Assembly (NCBI RefSeq): GCF_008808095.1 | Contig: NZ_CP023396.1 | Coordinates: 1,054,001-1,118,000 of the forward strand | Direction of reading: 5' to 3' | Source: Pseudoalteromonas ruthenica | Lineage (GTDB): Bacteria > Pseudomonadota > Gammaproteobacteria > Enterobacterales > Alteromonadaceae | DNA: 64,000 nucleotides | In this document: positions 20,244-28,334 of the stretch, piece after piece | How the letters are laid out: every line of letters begins with the position of its first letter | How positions within the stretch are numbered: the first letter of the stretch is position 1 | Made by a program: the position numbers and the translations under genes | The notes under the pieces: model-generated | The model's database searches: none | Seen by the model: the letters and a program-made list of their open reading frames with translations, nothing else | Told to the model about the DNA's origin: nothing

Positions 20244-20734
20244 GCACATACACCAGTATAAAAATACTCTTGTTCATTTTTTTCCCAATACCGGTCACCA
20301 TTTAACTCTGGAATTTTGTTTTCGGATGGAGTCGCCGTTAATTCACAAGCTAACTTTATTGGTTTAGACGCATCTATTTTATTGTTGTCCAGATAATCTC
20401 TAACTCCTACAAGCCCCAAATACACTTTATTATCGTGATAGATAAGTAGGCGTGATTCAATTCGCCTTACCTGCATCCCAATTAAGCCAGAGTATGTATT
20501 TAAAGGTATTGAAAAATAGCCGTTAATATCTGTCTTATATTTCTCGACTTCAGCATGTAAGTGAGGAGACCAACCAGAGAAATCCCGTGTTGATAGATTT
20601 TCAACCACCACATTTTCTAAAGGCTTGCCATTTAAAGTGACAACTCCCTTTATGGATGGAAAATAATGCAGAGTTGAATAGGCACAACCATTCAAAAATA
20701 GTAAAAAGATAAACGAGAGGTATAGATGTTTCAC
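20225..20734 (-). CDS. Putative lipoprotein with Ig/regulatory-like domain (cassette gene)
   Basis: 169-residue protein from a GTG start. The signal peptide ends in a lipobox (LFLNGC, Cys17), so it should be a lipoprotein. The segment KGVVTLNGKPLENVVVENLST with INGYFSIPL looks like a carboxypeptidase-regulatory/transthyretin-like beta domain, as found in several integron-cassette lipoproteins. No catalytic residues are recognisable. The stop lies inside the attC site, as is typical for cassette genes. Function unknown. Confidence 0.75.
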   Translation of the reverse strand: MKHLYLSFIFLLFLNGCAYSTLHYFPSIKGVVTLNGKPLENVVVENLSTRDFSGWSPHLHAEVEKYKTDINGYFSIPLNTYSGLIGMQVRRIESRLLIYHDNKVYLGLVGVRDYLDNNKIDASKPIKLACELTATPSENKIPELNGDRYWEKNEQEYFYTGVCAYNKAN

Positions 20735-20751
20735 TGAATCCCTTGTGCTTA

Positions 20752-20807
20752 TAACGCCCTAGGTGTCCCAGCCCAGCTTTCTGGGCGAGTTGACTTGCTT
20801 GTTAACT
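20752..20807 (-). other. attC site L2
   Basis: Short attC-like site of about 56 bp: plus-strand TAACGCC at one end, GTTAACT at the other, and an inner hairpin CCCAG-cttt-CTGGG. It lies directly downstream of the TonB-like lipoprotein gene and before the next cassette. Confidence 0.75.
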
Positions 20808-20817
20808 GCCTTTTTAG

Positions 20818-21207
20818 CTATTCCATGCCAAAGTCCAACCTAGAGAGGTTATAGACTGGTTGCCTAAACGGATTCGTTTTTGCAGGAATGAATTTTCTTT
20901 TCTGTAAACTTTCAACAACAAGCTCATCAAACAACCCTTTATGGTTTGTTTCCTCAATCGTCACCTCATAAACATTGCCATTTGAGTCAATGAGATAAGA
21001 GACAATAACATATACATGCTTCTGGCTCATGACCCTGAGTTGAGCCCTGTTATAATAGTTATCTGCCTGATCATCTTGAGACACCCAGTATTGGCTAATA
21101 TTTCCAGTAGCAGAAATCGGCTTAGAATTAAGAACAGGCTCCTTCGGTATAGAAGAACACGCCCCAACAACCAGACTAACTAAAACCAAAACGAGCAACC
21201 TTTGCAT
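20818..21207 (-). CDS. Small lipoprotein with TonB C-terminal-like domain (cassette gene)
   Basis: 129 residues. The signal peptide has lipobox VVGACSS (Cys17). The C-terminal half (HVYVIVSYLIDSNGNVYEVTIEE, then ELVVESLQKRKFIPAKTN) matches the pattern of the TonB C-terminal domain, in which a hydrophobic strand, G-x-V, and a later V-x-S-L-x-K-x-x-F-x-P block recur. There is no membrane anchor or proline-rich spacer, so it is not a standard energy transducer. A ribosome-binding site GAGGGAG precedes the ATG. It sits alone in its cassette; role unknown. Confidence 0.75.
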   Translation of the reverse strand: MQRLLVLVLVSLVVGACSSIPKEPVLNSKPISATGNISQYWVSQDDQADNYYNRAQLRVMSQKHVYVIVSYLIDSNGNVYEVTIEETNHKGLFDELVVESLQKRKFIPAKTNPFRQPVYNLSRLDFGME

Positions 21208-21225
21208 AAATCTCCCTCTAGGTAG

Positions 21226-21283
21226 TAACGCCCGCGTAATAGGCGCGAGTTTGCGAGCGTCCTAATTGACGCGTTTGTTAGAG
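21226..21283 (-). other. attC site L3
   Basis: 58-bp site from TAACGCC to GTTAGAG (plus strand), with inner complementary parts around GGCGCGAGTTTGCGAGCGTCC. It lies just past the stop of the coiled-coil membrane protein gene. Confidence 0.7.
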
Positions 21284-21284
21284 T

Positions 21285-22127
21285 TTAACTAAGCCTTCTC
21301 AGCCTAACTCGAAGACTATCCATGCCACGACGAGTGAGTTCGCCCTCATCATCAATAATGCCAGTAATAGCCAAATCATTTAGCGCCTCAGGATGGATAT
21401 CGTCTTTGATATTAGAGAAAATTTCTCTCAGCATTCTCATAGAGACCCCGTCTTCTAACCCCGGTGGTATTTCAGATTGAATTTTATCTACCAGATACCC
21501 TAACGCCTTGCGTTTAATATCAGGAGGAAATGAGATGGCCTCATGACTAATGACGTTTTTTTGCATACGTCTGAGATCACTTTTCGCGGAGTCCAACTCT
21601 TTACTAGTTCTTTCCATTTGCCGGAATAACTCTTGTTTTTCATTTTCAGCCAGTTGCGCTCTTTTGGCTAAGTTCTCAAGAAGCTCATTTTGTTCTTTCT
21701 TCTTTTTTTCAATCTCTTCTTTCTCTGCCTCTATTTCCTCCTTCGCTTTATTAGCATCAAAGGGGATTTGATCAAACCTGTCTCTGATACCCGCGTAGCC
21801 TTCGTCAATATGCTTAAGTTTTTCCCCAAAACCAGCCTCGATACGCCCAAGTATTTCAGATATTTCTTTGGTGAATTTATATGAATTATCATAGAAGCGG
21901 TTACTGGTATCTGTAGCTTTAAAATAAAATGCTATTGATAACGCAATAGCAAAAAAGGATACAAAGATAGATAGCAAGTCAGTAAACGTAAATTCTTTTA
22001 TTGATATAGTTATTTCAGAGTCAAATAATTTCCATGTAACTACTGCAATAAGGCACAAGATCACTATATCTCTAGTATTTCGTAACGTCAGAATTGACGT
22101 CACGTCTTTTTCTTTTTGGTCTTGCAC
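21285..22127 (-). CDS. Membrane-anchored coiled-coil protein, unknown function (cassette gene)
   Basis: 280 residues from a GTG preceded by AAGGAG. Two hydrophobic segments near the N-terminus (about residues 17-34 and 48-68) suggest a double membrane anchor. A long charged coiled coil follows (about 120-200, EEIEAEKEEIEKKKKEQNE and onward), then a C-terminal domain (about 205-280) with FPPDIKRKALGYLVDKIQ and LNDLAITGIIDDEGELTRRG, which may be a small winged-helix-like fold. I do not recognise the family. Large for a cassette. A sensing or defence role is conceivable but unsupported. Confidence 0.75.
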   Translation of the reverse strand: MQDQKEKDVTSILTLRNTRDIVILCLIAVVTWKLFDSEITISIKEFTFTDLLSIFVSFFAIALSIAFYFKATDTSNRFYDNSYKFTKEISEILGRIEAGFGEKLKHIDEGYAGIRDRFDQIPFDANKAKEEIEAEKEEIEKKKKEQNELLENLAKRAQLAENEKQELFRQMERTSKELDSAKSDLRRMQKNVISHEAISFPPDIKRKALGYLVDKIQSEIPPGLEDGVSMRMLREIFSNIKDDIHPEALNDLAITGIIDDEGELTRRGMDSLRVRLRRLS

Positions 22128-22145
22128 AGTTTTCTCCTTAAACTC

Positions 22146-22245
22146 TAACGCCCCAATCAGGGGCTTTTAATAAGTTGGCTAAAATAGCGAACGCAGTGAG
22201 GGAAGCCAACTGTTAAAAGTCCCTGCCTGCATTGGCTTGTTATGT
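22146..22245 (-). other. attC site L4
   Basis: 100-bp VCR-like site from TAACGCC to GTTATGT. Outer arms CCAATCAGGGGC/GCCTGCATTGG and inner arms AGTTGGCTAAAAT and AAGCCAACT show the usual two-tier palindrome. Confidence 0.8.
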
Positions 22246-22249
22246 GCTT

Positions 22250-23026
22250 TTACACTTTTTCTGATTTAGTCTCATTTATCGGTAGGGTTATAACTTTATC
22301 GGGAGAATTTAACTCAGGAAATGTTTTAGCGGTATAATCAGCTATCTGAATTGCTCCCGCAACAGTTGAAACAATCAAGGCGGTTTTAGCCATAAATGTC
22401 CAAAAGTTGCCTTTAACTTCATCTGTATCTTTGCCTTCGATGATTTCCTTAGATAGAACAGCTTTACCAAAAGTAGCTTCGACTATATCAACAATCTCTG
22501 CAGAGCCAGTAATTTTATATTCTTCAACAGAAACAATTATTTTACGTAATTGAGCTGTAAAATATTGTTTAATATTGTCGGGTAAATCTGAATTGATAAT
22601 TTCTTCTAGAAGATCTCTAGCATTATCGTAAATGTTATCTAATTCAGATTTTGGTAAAACAGGCTGTGGACTATTGGTTGAGAGCATCCCCGATGTCATG
22701 TGTAAATAATCCAATACTGGTTAATTTATATGCTTTATAAACTCATTCCAACTTGAGCACAAATTACAATTAGAAAAAGCATTATCTAGATACTTAGTCC
22801 ATGACATATACCTAGATACATCTACGTTATCAAGTTTACTTAGCTCTATGGAAATATTGTCAACCAATGAAAATACTTTCCCAATTCTACCTATTAATAC
22901 GAATGAGTTACTATCTTCAACGCCAAGGATTTTAGCCCAGACTTTTTTGCAATTTTCATTAGCGTTGGCTTCTTTACCTTCTATTAAAATATTAAGAAGC
23001 CTACCCGCTGAATTATTTACTTCCAT
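22250..23026 (-). pseudogene. Cassette gene interrupted by one in-frame TAA
   Basis: Two neighbouring open stretches (22721-23026, 101 codons, and 22250-22714, 154 codons) lie in exactly the same frame, separated only by one TAA at 22721-22723 and two sense codons. Read through, they make a protein of about 258 residues. The first half has MEVNNSAGRLLNILIEGKEA and the second has a hydrophobic helix FMAKTALIVSTVAGAIQIA near its end. The second part would otherwise need a TTG start with no good ribosome-binding site. The single stop suggests a recently inactivated gene, or a read-through or sequencing artefact. Family unknown. Confidence 0.7.
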
Positions 23027-23071
23027 TTTTCACCATATTTTGAATTTTTACACCGATGTAAGATATGCACA

Positions 23072-23188
23072 TAACGCCCAAATAAGGGGCCGTAACGTAG
23101 TTGGCTATTTTGTGCTATAAAAGCACAAAATAAGCGACGCAGTGGAGGTCCCAGCAGCGATAGCTGCGACTTGATTTGTTTGTTACAT
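23072..23188 (-). other. attC site L5
   Basis: 117-bp attC-like site from TAACGCC to GTTACAT with internal TTGGCTATTTTGTGC/GCACAAAATAAGCG symmetry. Its GTTACAT end is identical to the junction at 23578-23584 on the other side of the same cassette, as site-specific insertion at attI predicts. Confidence 0.8.
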
Positions 23189-23563
23189 GTTGTTGTCATT
23201 TACGAGCTTCCATACCCCTTCCATGATAATTCCAGAAGCATTGTCTGGGTGTATATCTTCTTCCCCCACTTGTTCGGCACATGAAAGACGAATGGGTGAT
23301 TGCTCTGCCCACAGGCCATAACCGTTGCGAATTCCCATTCCCCATGAAAAATGAAACATTACCAAATCCTCTCTTTTAGTTTCCTTCAGAGTTTTAAGGC
23401 TGTCTTCATCAAGTTCGCTAGCAATTGCTTCAATCGCTCCCTGGCATGTTGTAGGAAGCACTTCACTTTCTTCAGCAACCTGAGCTTCTTTCGCTGATTC
23501 CTTAACTTGGCCAGCGCAAGCAAAAATAAACATCGAAAGACAAAAAATTAGTAGTATTCTCAT
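23183..23563 (-). CDS. DUF6794-like lipoprotein (first cassette beside attI)
   Basis: 126 residues. Signal peptide with lipobox FIFACAG (Cys16). The mature part carries TCQGAIEAIASELDEDSLKTL followed by MFHFSWGMGIRNGYGLW, which I recognise as the conserved core of a small domain (DUF6794) frequent in integron cassettes and Gram-negative hypothetical proteins. Function unknown. It lies directly next to the left attI-like region, so it should be the most recently inserted cassette of that array. Confidence 0.75.
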   Translation of the reverse strand: MRILLIFCLSMFIFACAGQVKESAKEAQVAEESEVLPTTCQGAIEAIASELDEDSLKTLKETKREDLVMFHFSWGMGIRNGYGLWAEQSPIRLSCAEQVGEEDIHPDNASGIIMEGVWKLVNDNNM

Positions 23564-23577
23564 GTCGATTCCTAAAC

Positions 23578-23751
23578 ATGTAACAATTTAATATCGAGCG
23601 ATTGGGTCGTTTTTCTGCCGCAATCATTCTCGTTTTTGTCCTTAGACCAGTAATAGCAAATTTAAGAAGTACTTACCAGCATTGAAGTTAGGCGATATTG
23701 ATCTAACCGTGGATACGACAAAACGACCCAATGGGTCGTTTTCCTGACTAT
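23578..23751 (-). other. Left attI-like region (inverted copy)
   Basis: Read on the minus strand, it starts ATAGTCAGGAAAACGACCCA and ends at the cassette junction GTTACAT, 167 bases apart. The right copy has the same start and a GTTATAT junction 168 bases away. The ends agree strongly: GAAAAACG, then TCGCTCG, TAT, AA and TGTTA in both. An AATGCTGGYAA block is shared in the middle. It also holds a perfect inverted repeat AAAACGACCC-aat-GGGTCGTTTT (23720-23742). Similarity stops at 23751; no integrase or LexA box follows. Confidence 0.75.
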
Positions 23752-23882
23752 AGGAGAAACCCAAGGAATATGGTGTATAAATAGTTATTTCCGTGGGGTG
23801 AAAGAGGGCATACCGCCCATGGCATATAACTCGTTTAACCCCATGAACGATATAGTTCGTTTCTAGATGGCAGTTATACAAG
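23752..23882. other. Spacer between left attI copy and ABC-F gene
   Basis: 131 bp with no recognisable gene or site. It lies where the integrase promoter would be expected beside a complete attI, but shows no similarity to the LexA-box region at 30845-30899. It is therefore one candidate rearrangement breakpoint. Confidence 0.5.
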
Positions 23883-25451
23883 TTAAATATCGATTTGCAT
23901 CTGAACCCCTGATTCACGAACGAAGTCTTCATCATGGCTAACGAGAATAAAGCCCCCAGGGTATTGATTGAGCGCTTGGGCCAGCATAAGTTTTGAATCA
24001 AGGTCGAGATGGTTATCAGGTTCATCGAGCAGTAAAAAAGGGTGCGCGGCCTGGTGACTAACAATAAGCATCGCTAACTTCATCTTCTCACCGCCGCTAA
24101 GTATGTGACCAAGACGAAACACATTGTCACGACGAAAGCCAACGCCTGCTAGCAATGTTCTGGCATCACTCTCCTTAAGGCCACGGCAAAGTGTTACAAG
24201 GTTATCGAGTAGTGATAAATCCCCTTGAATAACCCCAAAATGTTGGTCAAGGTAATATAACGGGGTATTGAGTTGCAGCTCGCCTTGCTGGAGAGAAATT
24301 TCATCCAATAGCGTTTTCAGGAGCGTTGATTTGCCACTGCCGTTTTTACCTGCCAGATAAATCTTATCATGAGCGTATGCTTGAAATGAGATAGGGTGGG
24401 TGCGACCAAACGGCAAGACGCCTTGATGCATCGAGATGACTTTACGTGAGCGAGTTGGGGTGTGCGCTAAATAGAGTTTTTGGTGTTTCTGTGACTCTTT
24501 GTGTGCCTTGAGTGAGCGCTCTGTATTGTGCAAATGCGCTCGACGAAGTTGCTCATTTTTAATTCGATTAGCTGCCTGTGCCGTTGCTTTGTCTTTCTTA
24601 GCATCAAGCAACACTTTGGGCTGACTGCCATTCTTTCGTAACTGGGTACCTTGAGCCGCTCTTTGCTCTGCCTTTTCACGGTTTTTCTGCGTTTGTACTT
24701 GTAACTGCTTTTTTTGTTTATCAACGCTTGCCAATTTTCGTTCATGCGCTTGTAACTCGGCCCTTTTTTGTTCGGCGTACAGAGTATAGTTGCCGCCAAA
24801 TACCTGTAACCCAAGCTCTGACAGCTGCCAAATTTCGTCCATTTCATGCAGTAACTTTCGCTCATGACTTACAAGTAAAATTGCCCCTTTGAAGGCGCGC
24901 ATAGACTGAATTAACCAGTGCGTTGCCTGCACATCAAGGTGATTGGATGGCTCATCAAGTATGAGTAATTCAACATTGCTTGCAAACAACTGCCAAAGCT
25001 TTAAACGGGCGAATTGCCCACCACTGAGTTGAGCGCACGGAAAATCTACATCTGTTGGTAAGCCTTGCTCTTTTAATTGCTGAGTGAGTTTAAAGGGCAA
25101 GTCCCATTGTTCCTTTATTGTATCAAACCAATGCTGTGAACAATCACCCGCCTCAACCTGCTTTATCGCTTCAAGCACCTGATCTTTACCCAGGAACTGA
25201 GCAATAGTCAGTTCGCAAGATAATGACTGGGGTGGCTGCTGATGATACATCGCCACTGATTGAGGCAAAGCAACAGCCCCACTTGATGGTTGCTGTTCAC
25301 CTCTTAAAATTGACGCGAGTATTGATTTTCCAACACCGTTACGCCCAACTAAGCCAACACGCTTGTTAGACAGTGAAAATGACAGTTGCTGAAAGAGAAA
25401 ATCGCCGTTATCCAATTGATAACTTATATTGTAAGCCTGTAGTAATGGCAT
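23883..25451 (-). CDS. ABC-F family ATPase
   Basis: 522-residue soluble protein with two ABC domains and no membrane helices, the layout of ABC-F ATPases, which act on the ribosome in translation rescue or antibiotic protection. First domain: Walker A GRNGVGKS, signature LSGGQFARL, Walker B LLILDEPSNHLD. The charged linker (about 245-320) is rich in K/Q/E. Second domain: GKNGSGKST, LSGGEKMKLA, LLLDEPDNHLD. An upstream Met at 25478 exists, but the ATG at 25451 has AGGAGG at the right distance. It lies between the two attI-like copies and does not look like a cassette (no attC). Substrate or stress unknown. Confidence 0.9.
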   Translation of the reverse strand: MPLLQAYNISYQLDNGDFLFQQLSFSLSNKRVGLVGRNGVGKSILASILRGEQQPSSGAVALPQSVAMYHQQPPQSLSCELTIAQFLGKDQVLEAIKQVEAGDCSQHWFDTIKEQWDLPFKLTQQLKEQGLPTDVDFPCAQLSGGQFARLKLWQLFASNVELLILDEPSNHLDVQATHWLIQSMRAFKGAILLVSHERKLLHEMDEIWQLSELGLQVFGGNYTLYAEQKRAELQAHERKLASVDKQKKQLQVQTQKNREKAEQRAAQGTQLRKNGSQPKVLLDAKKDKATAQAANRIKNEQLRRAHLHNTERSLKAHKESQKHQKLYLAHTPTRSRKVISMHQGVLPFGRTHPISFQAYAHDKIYLAGKNGSGKSTLLKTLLDEISLQQGELQLNTPLYYLDQHFGVIQGDLSLLDNLVTLCRGLKESDARTLLAGVGFRRDNVFRLGHILSGGEKMKLAMLIVSHQAAHPFLLLDEPDNHLDLDSKLMLAQALNQYPGGFILVSHDEDFVRESGVQMQIDI

Positions 25452-26072
25452 AAAGTGCCTCCTGTATGAAAGGGGCAACAGTCGCAGCTAGCTATCTTTT
25501 AGAGGTGATTAATACCACTATACGCTTCTGCCAATGGGCAAAATACACAATGCGCTTGTACAGACATATCGGAATGTGAGCTACGCCTACTAACCCTGTA
25601 AATCCAAAAAGAAAATAAGAAATGGATGACAGGTTTAGTTGTTCATGTTGGCGCAATCTCCTTAGAAGTGATAAATCAAGGTTACAGTATCCTTTCCGGC
25701 CTGGTCAAGATGTCTCCTACTGGCAAAACTATGATGCGCACCAACTCTGGTTTGGGGGAGGTGCGCACTACCAGAATGCTCAAAAGGCTAACCGCTTAAG
25801 CATTACACGCGAGTGTACTGCCGCGAATAGTTAATTATCTTCGCACTTTTGGTACATGGCGCTTTAGTTGGTTTGTATTTACTCCACGGATTTATTTTGA
25901 ACTTCGCTGAGGTGCTACAAGCGAACGTTGAGAACAAGCACATTGCACGACCTGACATCATCACATGTTACTGCTGCTGTTGTTTAATAAATGCTTTCAT
26001 TAAACGGGAGCGAATCGTGGATAAGGCAAAAGGATGGGTATCAAATCGCTCTGATACCCATACTAGGAGTGC
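25452..26072. other. Gene-poor gap with possible eroded coding sequence
   Basis: About 620 bp between the ABC-F gene and the PepSY gene. Short plus-strand frames at 25622-25834 and 25849-26076 have no recognisable domain and no good ribosome-binding site. A protein-like run in one of them (QDVSYWQNYDAHQLWFGGG) hints at gene remains, but I cannot name a family. A terminator hairpin sits at 26034-26061. Confidence 0.4.
26034..26061 (-). terminator. Probable terminator of the siderophore-associated operon
   Basis: Perfect inverted repeat ATGGGTATCA/TGATACCCAT with an eight-base loop, just past the PepSY gene stop. On the minus strand it is followed by a short T-containing stretch (CCTTTT). Confidence 0.65.
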
Positions 26073-27644
26073 TTAAGTTTGGCTAACTTGGTCAAAGGTT
26101 GGCATGATGCTTTGTGTGGCCTGTTTTTGCTGCTGATGTTTCGACATTTTAAAGAAAGTAACAGCAAACATAGCGGCGACGATATCAACCATATAGCTTG
26201 AGTAAAAGAGCGCATTCCCGTCACTTAGTGCAAGTTTCATCAACGTTGATAACACCATTAATGCACACAAACTCGCGAGTAAATAAAGGCCAACCGTCGT
26301 TGCCTTTTGCACAGGTTTTAAGATGCTATACATCACAAAAGCAAAAAACGCGGCGTAGTAACTGTATAGACTGGCGTAGTTTGCGTTAACAACAAATGTA
26401 GCTAGCCATTTAGCTGCAACTAACGTGAAGGCAACGGCAATCATCGACCCTAAACAGACACCAATAGTGAGTTTTGCCATAAACAACGTACTGCGTTTGT
26501 TGGGATCTTTTTTGAAGCGCTTATCTATCCATAATAAATTGCCTGAATAGAACAAGAATGCCCCAAGTAAGCCCATTATAAAGTAACCCCAGCGCCCCCA
26601 TTCTCCACCATAGGTGCCAAAGTGGAGTGAGAAAATACTGGCCACCATGTTACCCCACACTGCACCTTCGCCTTGTGGGTAGCTTGAGTTAACGACCTCT
26701 AAGGTGTACGGGTTCATAAATAAATAGTCAGTATCTGGGCCGCGCACAACCGCATTATTGTTACTCATCATAAACACCGCAGAGGGCGAAGCGGAATTTA
26801 AATTACTGTAGCGAATGTGGATAGGCTCATAGCCAGGCGCATAGCTTTTAGCTGCAAGCACTTGCTCGTCGATACTAGGTAAGTTTTTAGTGTGAAAACT
26901 TTGCGCAGCGGGAGTAGGGCGCTGAAACAGCGGTTTATCATCATAAAATTGCGCTAAGCCACCATAAATAAAGTCATGAAATGCAAACACCACCACAGTG
27001 AAGGCTATAACTAAATGAAACGGTAAACTGGCAATCCCCACCAGGTTATGGCTGTCGAGCCAAAACCGGCTTGGCCCTTTTTCTTTACGCAATGCAAAAA
27101 AGGTTTTGACTAGTGTTGGTAGTAAAATAATGACCCCAGAGACCAAAGCTAAAAAATACAACACACTGGCAATACCTAGAATATAAACCCCTGATTGGTC
27201 ATGGCCAATTTCACCAATAAAGCCTGCTGTGCGATGTAAGTAATCAATTAAATCGCCAAGTTCGTTTTCAGTTTGCGTGCTAACGTTTAATGTGCCATCA
27301 GCATTGAGGTGGGCATAGTTGAGCTGTTTATCAAGCTCCATGCCACGGGCACTGCCTCTGATATACCAAGAAAGAGGCGCGTCTTGGGTATGTAAGTCTA
27401 GGTTAAAGCCTTTAGCAAGTTGTTCACCACGCACACTTATTACCGTATCTACCAGTTTTTGATAGTCATAATCAGAACTGGTTACTTTAGGCGCGGTAAC
27501 CGGTGCAGCCCACCGTTGTATTTCGTGTTTAAACATGGTCAGGCTGCCAGCATAAAAACCAATAAACAGCACTAAGCCAGCAATAATGCCCGTCCATTTA
27601 TGTACACCTTGATAGGTGCGTAAAATATCCGATCTTACTTTCAT
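26073..27644 (-). CDS. PepSY-associated membrane protein (iron-siderophore operon)
   Basis: 523-residue inner-membrane protein of the PepSY-associated TM helix family, often encoded with TonB-dependent siderophore receptors and thought to be a reductase or uptake factor. The N-terminal helix (YQGVHKWTGIIAGLVLFIGFYAGS) has the family's H-x-W-x-G pattern. More helices follow around VYILGIASVLYFLALVSGVIILLP, LVGIASLPFHLVIAF and in the C-terminal third. The frame opens at 27710, but ATG 27644 (MKVRSDILRTYQGVHKW) has AAGGAA upstream and overlaps the previous stop (ATGA), so it is chosen. Role in iron uptake is inferred from context. Confidence 0.85.
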   Translation of the reverse strand: MKVRSDILRTYQGVHKWTGIIAGLVLFIGFYAGSLTMFKHEIQRWAAPVTAPKVTSSDYDYQKLVDTVISVRGEQLAKGFNLDLHTQDAPLSWYIRGSARGMELDKQLNYAHLNADGTLNVSTQTENELGDLIDYLHRTAGFIGEIGHDQSGVYILGIASVLYFLALVSGVIILLPTLVKTFFALRKEKGPSRFWLDSHNLVGIASLPFHLVIAFTVVVFAFHDFIYGGLAQFYDDKPLFQRPTPAAQSFHTKNLPSIDEQVLAAKSYAPGYEPIHIRYSNLNSASPSAVFMMSNNNAVVRGPDTDYLFMNPYTLEVVNSSYPQGEGAVWGNMVASIFSLHFGTYGGEWGRWGYFIMGLLGAFLFYSGNLLWIDKRFKKDPNKRSTLFMAKLTIGVCLGSMIAVAFTLVAAKWLATFVVNANYASLYSYYAAFFAFVMYSILKPVQKATTVGLYLLASLCALMVLSTLMKLALSDGNALFYSSYMVDIVAAMFAVTFFKMSKHQQQKQATQSIMPTFDQVSQT

Positions 27645-27931
27645 AGTGCGTTCCTTAGCATGAAAAATACGCCATAAAGCAGCACAGTTAAGCTGCCAAG
27701 GACAAGCCAAGCTTGCTTTGCAGAGTTGAACAAATAGCTAAAACTAAAAATGGTTAGCCAAATAGGGGTGATCATCCACATGTTAAATTGCACTTTATCT
27801 CGAGCTTCAATGCCTCCAGGGCCATACCAAGCAAAAAAAGCAATGAATATAAATGACAGTGCCAACCCTAAAAAGGCACCGGCTAGCGTTTTACCTAACC
27901 ACGTTGGTTGGCGCTTTGATGAGTTTTTCAT
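27641..27931 (-). CDS. Small membrane protein of siderophore operon (DUF3649-like)
   Basis: 96 residues with three hydrophobic segments (about 14-34, 50-66, 74-92). The position between a PepSY protein and a second tiny membrane protein, with four-base overlaps on both sides, is the standard layout of the DUF3649/DUF3325/PepSY trio next to TonB receptors. The assignment rests mainly on this context plus size and topology. Its function is not known. Confidence 0.7.
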   Translation of the reverse strand: MKNSSKRQPTWLGKTLAGAFLGLALSFIFIAFFAWYGPGGIEARDKVQFNMWMITPIWLTIFSFSYLFNSAKQAWLVLGSLTVLLYGVFFMLRNAL

Positions 27932-28188
27932 GAATTACCCTTTGTTTGCAGCAGGCTAATAAAAGGGATCAGCATTAGCATAAGCATCACGCTAAAGATT
28001 ATGTAGAACACAGCTGCTGTGGCTGATAGCAGCACAAAGGCAAGTGTTAGTGCACACGCTATTAATGCAAACGATAGTAATCGCCAATGTTTTTTTATCG
28101 GTTTTTTTAAAAATCGCTGTTGTTTTCTGGTGCAGTAAAAAGTGCTGACAGCGAAAACATTGAGTAAAGTAACGGTGAAAATGAGCAT
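27928..28188 (-). CDS. Small membrane protein of siderophore operon (DUF3325-like)
   Basis: 86 residues with an N-terminal helix (MLIFTVTLLNVFAVSTFYC), a basic loop (RKQQRFLKKPIKKHWR) and two more helices. It is the first gene of the three-gene minus-strand operon and is divergent from the TonB receptor gene. Size and position match the DUF3325-like partner in iron-siderophore clusters. Function unknown. Confidence 0.65.
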   Translation of the reverse strand: MLIFTVTLLNVFAVSTFYCTRKQQRFLKKPIKKHWRLLSFALIACALTLAFVLLSATAAVFYIIFSVMLMLMLIPFISLLQTKGNS

Positions 28189-28334
28189 AAAATGAGAGTT
28201 AGAATTTATTTTACATCGTATTGTAAATGATAACTAAACTCAATTGCAATATCATTAAGCCTGTGTTAATTTCCTCGCGCTTTTTATCAAGCTCGATTTG
28301 TTTAATTCTAATAATCTCTTACGGGGAAAGGACA

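Larger units (their letters stand above)
20141..23751 (-). mobile_element. Left integron cassette array (minus orientation) with attI-like region
   Basis: Five cassettes, all with genes on the minus strand, each followed on its own 3' side by an attC-like site. The array reads leftward from an attI-like region at 23578-23751 and stops beside the helicase terminator. Cargo is three small lipoproteins, a coiled-coil membrane protein and one interrupted gene. No integrase lies next to this attI copy. The orientation is opposite to the array at 31.1-34 kb. Cassette limits follow from GTTRRRY-type junctions (GTTAACT, GTTAGAG, GTTATGT, GTTACAT). Confidence 0.8.

Noticed and set aside
22250..22714. 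Second half of the interrupted cassette gene as an independent gene with a TTG start
   Set aside because: It is in the same frame as the first half, with a single TAA between them and no convincing ribosome-binding site.
23642..24064. 140-codon minus-strand frame overlapping the left attI copy
   Set aside because: It overlaps the ABC-F gene in another frame and the attI-like region; no domain or start signal.
28189..28334. Fur box between the PepSY operon and the TonB receptor
   Set aside because: An AAATGATAA half-site is visible near 28226, but no full 19-bp match; iron control is likely from function but not shown.
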